From contig CANQRU010000009.1 in assembly GCA_947626395.1 (NCBI GenBank), forward strand, positions 23,162 through 87,161: 64,000 nt of DNA, read 5' to 3'. Under the pieces are notes generated by a model. The model was not told the DNA's origin, did not search any database, and saw nothing but the letters and a program-made list of their open reading frames with translations. The first letter of the stretch is position 1. The number at the start of each line of letters is the position of its first letter. This document shows, in pieces, positions 18,203 to 24,501 of this stretch. Source of the stretch: an uncultured Lachnospiraceae bacterium. GTDB lineage: Bacteria > Bacillota > Clostridia > Lachnospirales > Lachnospiraceae. Both the position numbers and the translations under genes were made by a program.

Positions 18203-18618
18203 TATGTCTTGTCCTCAAGAGTACTCACAATCCTATCGGCACATGCGCTTACATTTCTTTTTATTTCATTCCCCCAAAAGCGAAGAACTACCCATCCGTC
18301 TGCTTCTAATGCCTCATTTACCTCTTTATCTCTTTCTATATTTCTTTCAATTTTCGGAATCCAAAAATCTCTGTTACTCTTTATTTCATCCTTCTTATGC
18401 TCCCAGTCATAACCGTGAAAAAACTCGCTGTCACAAAAAACCGCCACTTTTTTCCCCTTAAAGGCAATATCAGGTTTTCCGCAAATACTTTTTACATTTT
18501 TTCGATAACGAATGCCTCTTGCCCACAGTTCTCTGCGCAGTAAAACCTCTATTGACGTATCCCGGCACTTAACAGCCTGCATGTTCTTACGGCGCTGTTC
18601 CGGAGTATGTCTATCCAT
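18202..18618 (-). CDS. vsr: Vsr-like very short patch repair endonuclease
   Basis: The 138-residue protein starts at 18618 with AAAGGAGA upstream. It has the Vsr layout: an N-terminal DRHTPEQRRKNMQAVKCRDT, the catalytic Asp50 in GKPDIAF, and FWIPKIERNIERDKEV with DGWVVLRFW at the end. Compared with E. coli Vsr, the second catalytic His and the first zinc Cys are replaced (FCDSEFFHG), although His68 is retained. It overlaps the methyltransferase start by one base. Vsr enzymes repair T:G mismatches arising from 5-methylcytosine deamination, so pairing with the methyltransferase is logical; a role as a defence nuclease is also possible. Confidence 0.88.
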   Translation of the reverse strand: MDRHTPEQRRKNMQAVKCRDTSIEVLLRRELWARGIRYRKNVKSICGKPDIAFKGKKVAVFCDSEFFHGYDWEHKKDEIKSNRDFWIPKIERNIERDKEVNEALEADGWVVLRFWGNEIKRNVSACADRIVSTLEDKT

Positions 18619-18738
18619 GATGGCTCTCCTTTTGCAAAGCATATCAGCCAAAATCAAGCAAGCCGACCCTCTGGTGAAAGCAGTCGAGAATCATTTCAAT
18701 TTCGAAATTTATTTGGCCGTTTCTATCTAACTACTAAT

Positions 18739-18767
18739 ATTTTAGAGTTTATAACTCTATTTGTCAA
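18739..18767 (-). promoter_or_regulatory. Promoter of the DISARM operon with embedded operator
   Basis: On the minus strand TTGACA (18762-18767), a 17-base spacer and TAAAAT (18739-18744) form a near-ideal promoter about 120 bases before the vsr start. The spacer holds a perfect palindrome, AGAGTT-nnn-AACTCT at 18744-18758, which touches the -10 element. Binding of a dimeric repressor there would occlude the promoter. The adjacent divergent XRE gene is the obvious candidate regulator. Transcript start and binding are inferred. Confidence 0.82.
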
Positions 18768-18811
18768 TAATTTCCCCTCTTTCTCTTATACTAATCCAGA
18801 GGTGCCATCGC

Positions 18812-19036
18812 ATGAAATACAATGAAAGAATCCGAGATATCCGGGAAGATCATTCTCTGACGCAGCAAAAAGTCGCCGACCTGCTTCACGTAGGCCAGCG
18901 TACTTATGCTGACTATGAAAGCGGCAAGACGAGAATTCCGGTAGACAGTCTTCTGATTCTTGCCAGACACTATAATGTATCCATGGACTATATCACGGGC
19001 GCCAGCGATGTGATGACGGAATACCTAAAGAAATAA
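18812..19036 (+). CDS. XRE-family helix-turn-helix regulator
   Basis: The 74-residue protein is essentially one HTH_XRE domain: RIRDIREDHSLTQQKVADLL, then VGQRTYADYESGKTRIPVD and LLILARHYNVSMDYITG. It lacks an extra effector domain, as is usual for small repressors that guard mobile or defence loci. AGAGGTG precedes the ATG at 18812 (an in-frame open stretch upstream lacks such a site). It is divergent from the DISARM operon and shares the 190-base intergenic region carrying the 15-bp palindrome. The inference is that it represses the defence promoter and perhaps itself. Confidence 0.88.
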   Translation: MKYNERIRDIREDHSLTQQKVADLLHVGQRTYADYESGKTRIPVDSLLILARHYNVSMDYITGASDVMTEYLKK

Positions 19037-19081
19037 ACAACAGTCTCTATCCGCCGTGTTATCTCCGACCACGCCGCCCTT

Positions 19082-19203
19082 TCTGAAAAGCTCACGCCGC
19101 TTTGCCGTATAACTGTCCGGTCTGCTAAAAGCTCACGCTGCTTTGCCGTATAACTGTCCAGTCTGCTAAAAGCTCACGCTGCCTTTGCCGTATAACTGTC
19201 CAG
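19082..19203. repeat. Three tandem 39-42-bp repeats copied from a gene 3' end
   Basis: Units at 19082-19120, 19121-19161 and 19162-19203 share the core aaaagctcacgcygc-tttgccgtataactgtccrg. The rightmost unit overlaps the last codons of the minus-strand gene at 19174 (encoding SYTAKAA and the stop). The other two are nearly identical non-coding copies beyond its stop. They are direct repeats without spacers, so this is not a CRISPR array. Confidence 0.9.
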
Positions 19204-19395
19204 TCTGCCGATAGCTTCTCTTAATTCCGCCTGCGACTCCCTGATGCTGCCTCTTATATGATGCACGATCAGCTTTACGTCCTCCTGCTCCGGTTCCTCA
19301 TACGCGGTTTCCAGAGTTTCCAGAACGCGCAGCAGAGACTTTTGATTGTATTCCACTTCCAGCAGATCCCTCATAATCAAATACAATTCATTCAT
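19174..19395 (-). CDS. Small helical hypothetical protein (73 aa)
   Basis: The ATG at 19395 has GAAAGGAGA upstream and is preferred over an upstream in-frame ATG at 19458. The product is predicted to be almost wholly alpha-helical (LYLIMRDLLEVEYNQKSLLRV, then LIVHHIRGSIRESQAELREAIGRL) and soluble. I do not recognise the family. Its 3' end has been duplicated in tandem downstream. It lies between the XRE regulator and the type I toxin cassettes. Confidence 0.55.
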   Translation of the reverse strand: MNELYLIMRDLLEVEYNQKSLLRVLETLETAYEEPEQEDVKLIVHHIRGSIRESQAELREAIGRLDSYTAKAA

Positions 19396-19497
19396 GTTGC
19401 CTTCTCCTTTCCGGTCACAAAAATGTGTTGCTGTTTTAGCAGTTTTGTTTTTATTCAATTTTAGTTTTAGTTTGATTCATCTTCCGCCAAATTTTTA

Positions 19498-19526
19498 TTG
19501 CATTCTTTCCGCACTTAGTGTATAAT
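19498..19526 (+). promoter_or_regulatory. Promoter of antisense RNA, cassette 1
   Basis: TTGCAT at 19498-19503, a 17-base spacer and a perfect TATAAT at 19521-19526 read rightward into the small RNA that runs against toxin gene copy 1. Confidence 0.75.
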
Positions 19527-19532
19527 GCGCTT

Positions 19533-19630
19533 ATCAGGGCAGTCGATATGTAGCCTCACTTGTCCCCGTCCTGCGGGGTCAAGAAATAGCACCTGGCTTG
19601 GCTGGAGCGTGGAGTGCTATTTCTTATATT
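19533..19630 (+). ncRNA. Putative type I antitoxin RNA, cassette 1
   Basis: The expected transcript starts about 7 bases after the -10 and ends after the hairpin at 19581-19625, about 100 nt in all. It is fully complementary to the 3' part of toxin copy 1. The 5' portion resembles the start of cassette 2 (gcttatcargrcag). No protein start with a ribosome site is seen in it. The assignment rests on promoter, terminator and convergent layout only. Confidence 0.6.
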
Positions 19631-19693
19631 TAGAATCGCAACAATCAGTAACGCACACGTAAGCAATACCATGAATTCTTCGTATGTACTCAT
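19556..19693 (-). CDS. Hol_Tox-like small toxin, copy 1, with read-through tail
   Basis: The ATG at 19693 (ribosome site AAAGGGGGC upstream) opens MSTYEEFMVLLT-CALLIVAILNI, matching copy 2 at 19917 through one membrane helix. Instead of ending with a short Lys-rich tail, the frame runs through the terminator hairpin for about 20 more codons to tga at 19556-19558, giving 45 residues. The usual stop appears to have been lost by mutation. Single-helix proteins of this type are putative holin-like type I toxins held in check by an antisense RNA. This copy may be inactive. Confidence 0.6.
   Translation of the reverse strand: MSTYEEFMVLLTCALLIVAILNIRNSTPRSSQARCYFLTPQDGDK
19581..19625. terminator. 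Shared terminator hairpin, cassette 1
   Basis: Perfect 12-bp arms aagaaatagcac (19581-19592) and gtgctatttctt (19614-19625) around a 21-base loop lie where the sense and antisense transcripts overlap, so the hairpin can serve both strands. Confidence 0.7.
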
Positions 19694-19745
19694 TCGAAAC
19701 GCCCCCTTTCCTCAATGCTCGGAAACGGAGGTATTCGCACCCTAT

Positions 19746-19782
19746 CGGCTGCCCGGATAAACATATAATACTGTCAAGGTAC
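19746..19782 (-). promoter_or_regulatory. Conserved block upstream of toxin copy 1
   Basis: A 37-bp block is repeated with one mismatch at 20050-20086 upstream of toxin copy 2. On the minus strand it contains TTGACA followed by an AT-rich stretch and lies about 55 bases before each toxin start. It is probably the toxin mRNA promoter or leader, though I cannot place a standard-spaced -10. Confidence 0.5.
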
Positions 19783-19794
19783 TGCATTTTTCTG

Positions 19795-19823
19795 TTGCTT
19801 TTTTCTTATTTGAGTAGTATAAT
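19795..19823 (+). promoter_or_regulatory. Promoter of antisense RNA, cassette 2
   Basis: TTGCTT at 19795-19800, a 17-base spacer and TATAAT at 19818-19823. It has the same layout as cassette 1. Confidence 0.75.
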
Positions 19824-19829
19824 ATGCTT

Positions 19830-19930
19830 ATCAAGACAGCCGGTAAGGTGACTCTATCTCACCCGCCCCGGTGAAATCTAAGACTAAGAAATAGCCGTTT
19901 CCCAAGATCAAGACGGCTATTTCTTATTTT
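19830..19930 (+). ncRNA. Putative type I antitoxin RNA, cassette 2
   Basis: The predicted ~100-nt transcript begins after the -10 at 19818-19823 and stops at the hairpin ending at 19926, which is followed by TTTT. Its 3' end is antisense to the last codons of toxin copy 2, the arrangement of type I toxin-antitoxin pairs with overlapping 3' ends. No coding potential is seen. Confidence 0.62.
19885..19926. terminator. Shared terminator hairpin, cassette 2
   Basis: A perfect 14-bp stem (taagaaatagccgt at 19885-19898, acggctatttctta at 19913-19926) with a 14-base loop. The toxin stop codon (19917-19919) lies inside it, and on the plus strand TTTT follows. Confidence 0.8.
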
Positions 19931-20000
19931 CCAAACTCAGAATTGCAACAATGAAAATCCCCATCGTCAGTAATACCATGAATTCCTCGTATGTACTCAC
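19917..20000 (-). CDS. Hol_Tox-like small membrane toxin, copy 2 (27 aa)
   Basis: A GTG at 20000 preceded by GGAAGGGGGTG opens a 27-residue peptide: a short polar head STYEEF, one hydrophobic helix (MVLLTMGIFIVAIL) and a polar tail SLENKK. This is the pattern of putative holin-like type I toxins of firmicutes. The gene ends inside a hairpin shared with the convergent antisense RNA. Cassette 1 at 19.5-19.8 kb is a diverged duplicate. Confidence 0.75.
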   Translation of the reverse strand: MSTYEEFMVLLTMGIFIVAILSLENKK

Positions 20001-20049
20001 AATAATCACCCCCTTCCGCAAGACTCGGAATGGGCAAGAGCACGTCCCC

Positions 20050-20086
20050 CGGCTGCCCGGATAAACATATGATACTGTCAAGGTAC
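20050..20086 (-). promoter_or_regulatory. Conserved block upstream of toxin copy 2
   Basis: This is the partner of the block at 19746-19782, identical over 37 bp except for one base. It is upstream of the GTG at 20000 and contains TTGACA on the minus strand. Confidence 0.5.
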
Positions 20087-20203
20087 GCTCGTTTTCTTTG
20101 GTGCCGCTGGATTTTATCCGATGTAAATTACGCAAATCAGACTGACCGTCTCATCTCCGACAGAAGCGGCAGAACGCCGTATCAGATGAAATTAGTATAA
20201 CAT

Positions 20204-20230
20204 AAGAGGGGCGCTTAAGCAACCCCTCTT
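20204..20230. terminator. Hairpin downstream of leuS
   Basis: An 8-bp perfect stem (aagagggg 20204-20211, cccctctt 20223-20230) with an 11-base loop, about 145 bases beyond the leuS stop. A T-rich stretch follows on the plus strand only (ttcgtcgtttt), so use as a leuS terminator is uncertain. Bases 20231-20374 hold no gene that I can support. Confidence 0.45.
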
Positions 20231-20374
20231 TCGTCGTTTTACGACCGTGTGTAAAAAGAATACCGGTGACGCTCTTTTTGTATTTCATGCATGCAGGGCG
20301 CCGGTGACGCCCTGCTCGTATATCGCTATGAATTGCCGGTTTGTCGTTATGAATCCACATGAAATCCCAAAATC

Positions 20375-22774
20375 TTACCGCACCACGAAATTCACGATCT
20401 TATTCGGCACGTAGATCTCCTTCACCAGCGTCTTGCCGTCCAAAAACGGAGCCACCTTCTCGTTGGCCTTAGCCATCGCGAACGCGGTCTCTTTGTCGCA
20501 GCCGGTGGGAACCGCCACGGTGCCGCGGAGCTTTCCGTTCACCTGAACGCCGATCTCCACGGTCTGATCCACGGTCTTGGCCTCGTCGTACTCGGGCCAC
20601 TCCGCCAGGGAAATGAAGCCTTCCCGGCCCATGCTCTCCCACATTTCCTCGCACAGATGCGGAGCGAAGGGGCAGAGAAGCTTCAGGTATGTGGCCAGGT
20701 ACTCCTCGCTGATCTTTCCGTTGTCATAAATGTCATTCAGCAGCGCCATCATGCTGGCGATGGCGGTGTTGAACTTCATGTCCTCGATGTCGGAGGAGAC
20801 CTTCTTGATCGTCTTGTGGAGTCTGGTCTCCAGCTCCGGCGTCGCGTCCTTCGTCATGATATCGGTAAGGCCGGCCACGCGCTCCAGGAAGCGCTTGCAG
20901 CCCTTCACGGAATTGTCGTTCCACGGGGCGGCCGCGCCGTAATCGCCCATGAACATCACATAGGTGCGCAGGGTGTCCGCGCCGTAATCGTCAACGATAT
21001 CCAGCGGATCCACTACATTGCCCTTGGACTTGCTCATCTTGTCGCCGTCCGGGCCAAGGACCAGGCCCTGGGCGCTGCGCTTGGCGTAGGGCTCCGGCGT
21101 GTTCACGACGCCGATGTCGTAGAGGAACCGGTGCCAGAACCGGGAGTAGATCATATGGCGGGTTACATGCTCCATGCCGCCGTTGTACCAGTCTACCGGC
21201 ATCCAGTATTCCATCTTCTTACGGTCGGCCAGCGCCTCGGTGTTGTGCGGGTCGATGTAACGCAGGAAATACCAGGACGAACCGGCCCACTGGGGCATCG
21301 TGTCCGTCTCGCGCTTCGCGGCGCCGCCGCATTTCGGGCAGGTGCAGTTGACAAAATAATCCAGCTTCGCCAGCGGCGATTCGCCGTCGGTGCCCGGCTC
21401 AAAGTTCTCCACCTCCGGCAGCTTCAGAGGCAGCTCCTCGTAGGGCACGGGAACCATGCCGCACTTCGGGCAGTGGATGATCGGGATCGGCTCGCCCCAG
21501 TAGCGCTGGCGGTTGAACGCCCAGTCCTTCATCTTGTACTGAACGCCGGCCCGGCCGATGCCGCGGGCCTCCAGCTCCTTGATCATGCGGGCGATGGAGT
21601 CCTTCTTGTTCGTATATCCGTTCAGATAGCCGGAATTGATCATCTCGCCGTCGCCAGTGTAGGCTTCCTTCGTGATGTCGCCGCCCTTAATGACCTCGAT
21701 GATGTCGATGCCGAACTTGGTCGCAAACTCGAAGTCGCGCTGGTCGTGGGCCGGCACGGCCATGATCGCTCCGGTGCCGTAGCCCATCATGACGTAATCC
21801 GCGATGAAGATCGGGATCTTCACGCCGTTGACCGGGTTCACGGCCGTCAGGCCGTCGATCTTCACGCCGGTCTTGTCCTTCACCAGCTGGGTCCGCTCAA
21901 ACTCGCTCTTCTTGGCGCACTCGGCGCGGTAGGCCTTGATCTCGTCCAGATTGCCGATCTTGTCCGCGTATTTGTCGATCAGCGGATGCTCCGGCGCGAT
22001 GACCATGAAGGTCACGCCGAACAGCGTGTCCGGACGGGTCGTATAGATCTCCAGCTTCTCGTTGATGCCATCAATCGTGAAATCCACGAACGCGCCGGTA
22101 GAACGGCCGATCCAGTTCTGCTGCTGCAGCTTGATGTTCGGCGGGTAATCCACGGTCTCCAGACCCTCCAGCAGCTTATCGGCGTACTGGGTGATCCGCA
22201 GGTACCAGACGTCCTTGGACTTCTGGATCACGTCGCTGTGGCAGATATCGCATTTGCCGCCCTGGCTGTCCTCGTTGGAAAGGACTACCTTGCAGGACGG
22301 GCAGTAATTGACCAGCGCCTTGTCGCGGAACACCAGCCCGTGCTCGAACATTTTCAGGAAGATCCACTGGGTCCAGCGGTAGAAATCCTCGTCCGTCGTG
22401 TCCACCACGCGGCTCCAGTCGAAGGAATATCCCACGCTCTTGAGCTGTTCGGAAAAATGACGGATGTTCTGGTCGGTAATAATCCGCGGATGGGTCTTTG
22501 TCTTGATCGCGTAGTTCTCCGCCGGCAGGCCGAATGCGTCAAAGCCGATGGGGAACAGGACGTTGTAACCCTGCATGCGGCGCTTGCGGCTGACGACCTC
22601 CAGGCCGGTGTACGCCTTGATGTGGCCTACGTGCATGCCCGCGCCGCTGGGGTAGGGGAACTCCACCAGGCCGTAGAATTTCTTCTTCGTGAAGTCGTCG
22701 GATGCTTTGAAGATCTGGGCGTCCTCCCACTTCTGCTGCCATTTCTTTTCAATTTTCTTATACTGATATTTCAT
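20375..22774 (-). CDS. leuS: Leucyl-tRNA synthetase
   Basis: The 799-residue class I aminoacyl-tRNA synthetase attaches leucine to tRNA(Leu). The HIGH-type motif is PYPSGAGMHVGH (41-52) and the KMSKS loop GDKMSKSKGNVV lies near residue 578. The CP1 editing domain (TTRPDTLFGVTFMVIAPEH, then GTGAIMAVPAHDQRDFEF) and zinc-type Cys pairs (CPSCKV ... CDIC; CPKC) are present. The start at 22774 (AGGAAAAGA upstream) gives the usual length; in-frame sequence further upstream lies in the predicted leader. I see no T-box in the ~138-nt leader. Confidence 0.97.
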   Translation of the reverse strand: MKYQYKKIEKKWQQKWEDAQIFKASDDFTKKKFYGLVEFPYPSGAGMHVGHIKAYTGLEVVSRKRRMQGYNVLFPIGFDAFGLPAENYAIKTKTHPRIITDQNIRHFSEQLKSVGYSFDWSRVVDTTDEDFYRWTQWIFLKMFEHGLVFRDKALVNYCPSCKVVLSNEDSQGGKCDICHSDVIQKSKDVWYLRITQYADKLLEGLETVDYPPNIKLQQQNWIGRSTGAFVDFTIDGINEKLEIYTTRPDTLFGVTFMVIAPEHPLIDKYADKIGNLDEIKAYRAECAKKSEFERTQLVKDKTGVKIDGLTAVNPVNGVKIPIFIADYVMMGYGTGAIMAVPAHDQRDFEFATKFGIDIIEVIKGGDITKEAYTGDGEMINSGYLNGYTNKKDSIARMIKELEARGIGRAGVQYKMKDWAFNRQRYWGEPIPIIHCPKCGMVPVPYEELPLKLPEVENFEPGTDGESPLAKLDYFVNCTCPKCGGAAKRETDTMPQWAGSSWYFLRYIDPHNTEALADRKKMEYWMPVDWYNGGMEHVTRHMIYSRFWHRFLYDIGVVNTPEPYAKRSAQGLVLGPDGDKMSKSKGNVVDPLDIVDDYGADTLRTYVMFMGDYGAAAPWNDNSVKGCKRFLERVAGLTDIMTKDATPELETRLHKTIKKVSSDIEDMKFNTAIASMMALLNDIYDNGKISEEYLATYLKLLCPFAPHLCEEMWESMGREGFISLAEWPEYDEAKTVDQTVEIGVQVNGKLRGTVAVPTGCDKETAFAMAKANEKVAPFLDGKTLVKEIYVPNKIVNFVVR

Positions 22775-22918
22775 TGTCTTTTCCTGCCTGTTTCTTTCTC
22801 TGTTGCCGGAAATGATTCCGTCTGGCCGCCGTTTCCGTCGTCTGCCAGTGATCCGCTGGGACTCTGTCAGTACCGCGCGTTCTGCGGGAAAGCCGGAATT
22901 TTCCGATTCTGACATATA

Positions 22919-22947
22919 TTTATAGCATAAAATCCGGAATCATACAA
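22919..22947 (-). promoter_or_regulatory. leuS promoter
   Basis: TTGTAT (22942-22947), a 17-base spacer and TATAAA (22919-22924) on the minus strand, about 145 bases before the leuS ATG. Confidence 0.65.
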
Positions 22948-22983
22948 GAGTGTTCTTGGAATCCGGGGCAAGTACATTTTGCC

Positions 22984-24480
22984 TTACACGTCCTCCGCCC
23001 ACGCCAGCGCGCAGCGCACCGCCCGCTTCCAGCCTTTCTTAAGCTCCTCCCGCCGCTTATCGTCCATCTGCGGTTTAAACCTCTGATCGATCTGCCAGTT
23101 CCCGGCGATCTCGTCCCGATCCTTCCAGTAGCCCACTGCCAGACCGGCCAGGTACGCCGCGCCCAGGGCCGTGGTCTCGATGCAGCGGGGCCGCACCACC
23201 GCCGCGTCCAGGATATCCGCCTGGAACTGCATCAGGAAATTATTGGCGGACGCGCCTCCATCCACCTTCAGGCTTGTCAGACGGATGCCGGAGTCCTTCT
23301 CCATGGCCTCGATCACATCGCTGACCTGATAAGCCAGGGATTCCACCGTTGCCCGGATGAAATGCTCCTTGGCGGCGCCTCGGGTCAGGCCGACGATGGT
23401 GCCTCTGGCGTACTGCTGCCAGTAGGGCGCGCCCAGGCCCGCAAAAGCCGGCACCACATAGACGCCCGCCGTATCCTCCACCGCCGTACAGTACTGCTCC
23501 GACTGGGCCGCCGTCTTAAGCATCCGAAGCTCGTCCCTCAGCCACTGGATCGACGCGCCCGCCACGAAAATGCTTCCCTCAACGGCGTATTCCACCCGAT
23601 CGCCGACGCTGGCGGCGATGGTCGTCAGCAGACCGTTCTTCGAATGAACTGCGTCCGTACCCGTATTCATCAGCAGGAAACAGCCGGTTCCGTATGTATT
23701 TTTCACTTCTCCGGGCTTAAAGCAGCACTGGCCGAACAGCGCGGCCTGCTGATCCCCCGCCACACCGGCAATGGGAATCCTGCCGCCCATGATCTCCTCC
23801 GACGTATATCCGAAAATATGGCTGGACGGCTTCACCTCCGGCAGCATCGCGGCCGGGATCCCGAAATAATCCAGGATCTCCTGATTCCACGCAAGCTTCC
23901 GGATATCGTACAGCATGGTCCGGGACGCGTTGGTATAGTCCGTCATATGGACCTGCCCCTTGGTCAGGTTCCAGATCAGCCAGCTGTCCACGGTACCGAA
24001 GGCCAGCTCGCCTTTCTCCGCCCGCTCCCTCGCTCCCGGCACATGATCCAGGATCCAGGCGATCTTGCTTCCGGAGAAATAGGCGTCCGGGATCAGGCCG
24101 GTGATCTCCTGCACCTTCTCCGCCATGCCGTCCGCCTTTAACTGCTCGATCCGGTCCGAGGTCCTGCGGCACTGCCAGACAATGGCGTTATAGATCGGGC
24201 GTCCGGTCTTCCGGTCCCAGACAATGGTGGTTTCCCGCTGATTCGTGATGCCGATGGCCTCGATATCGGTGATCGCCGCACCGACGCCGCTGACCGCCTC
24301 CATCATTACGCTCATCTGGGACGACCAGATCTCAAGCGGGTCGTGCTCCACCCAGCCCGGCTGGGGATAGATCTGCTTAAATTCCTTCTGCGCCACGCTG
24401 ACGATGCTGCCCGCCTTGTCGAACAGGATGCAGCGGGAGCTGGTGGTTCCCTGGTCCAGAGCCATAATGTACTTTGCCAT
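22984..24480 (-). CDS. glpK: Glycerol kinase
   Basis: The 498-residue FGGY-family kinase phosphorylates glycerol to sn-glycerol 3-phosphate. It has the N-terminal phosphate loop [15 protein letters not shown], the substrate region [28 protein letters not shown] in family-typical form, and the C-terminal [21 protein letters not shown] signature. Length equals that of standard GlpK. AGGAGGG precedes the ATG. It lies 21 bases downstream of the large helicase gene on the same strand. No glpF or glpO is adjacent, so the usual operon is absent. Confidence 0.96.
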   Translation of the reverse strand: MAKYIMALDQGTTSSRCILFDKAGSIVSVAQKEFKQIYPQPGWVEHDPLEIWSSQMSVMMEAVSGVGAAITDIEAIGITNQRETTIVWDRKTGRPIYNAIVWQCRRTSDRIEQLKADGMAEKVQEITGLIPDAYFSGSKIAWILDHVPGARERAEKGELAFGTVDSWLIWNLTKGQVHMTDYTNASRTMLYDIRKLAWNQEILDYFGIPAAMLPEVKPSSHIFGYTSEEIMGGRIPIAGVAGDQQAALFGQCCFKPGEVKNTYGTGCFLLMNTGTDAVHSKNGLLTTIAASVGDRVEYAVEGSIFVAGASIQWLRDELRMLKTAAQSEQYCTAVEDTAGVYVVPAFAGLGAPYWQQYARGTIVGLTRGAAKEHFIRATVESLAYQVSDVIEAMEKDSGIRLTSLKVDGGASANNFLMQFQADILDAAVVRPRCIETTALGAAYLAGLAVGYWKDRDEIAGNWQIDQRFKPQMDDKRREELKKGWKRAVRCALAWAEDV

Positions 24481-24501
24481 GGTATGCCCTCCTTATCTTA
24501 T

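Noticed and set aside
19082..19203. Possible CRISPR array
   Set aside because: The repeats are contiguous with no unique spacers, and there are no cas genes nearby. The 32-bp array at 49285 fails for the same reason.
3500..20200. Prophage, integrative element or insertion sequence boundaries around the defence island
   Set aside because: No integrase, transposase with terminal repeats, tRNA target or matching attachment sites could be found, so island borders are not called.
20151..20360. 69-codon minus-strand frame downstream of leuS
   Set aside because: No ribosome site, overlaps a hairpin, composition not protein-like.
20657..22912. Long open frame (751 codons) on the plus strand opposite leuS
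   Set aside because: It is a shadow of the GC-rich leuS codons: no ribosome site, no recognisable domain, and biased composition. The same applies to long frames opposite glnN, feoB, the anchored protein and atpD/atpA.
22775..22918. T-box leader for leuS
   Set aside because: The predicted leader is only about 138 nt, with no AGGGTGGTACCGCG-type antiterminator on the minus strand. A GTACCGCG-like string exists but on the opposite strand.
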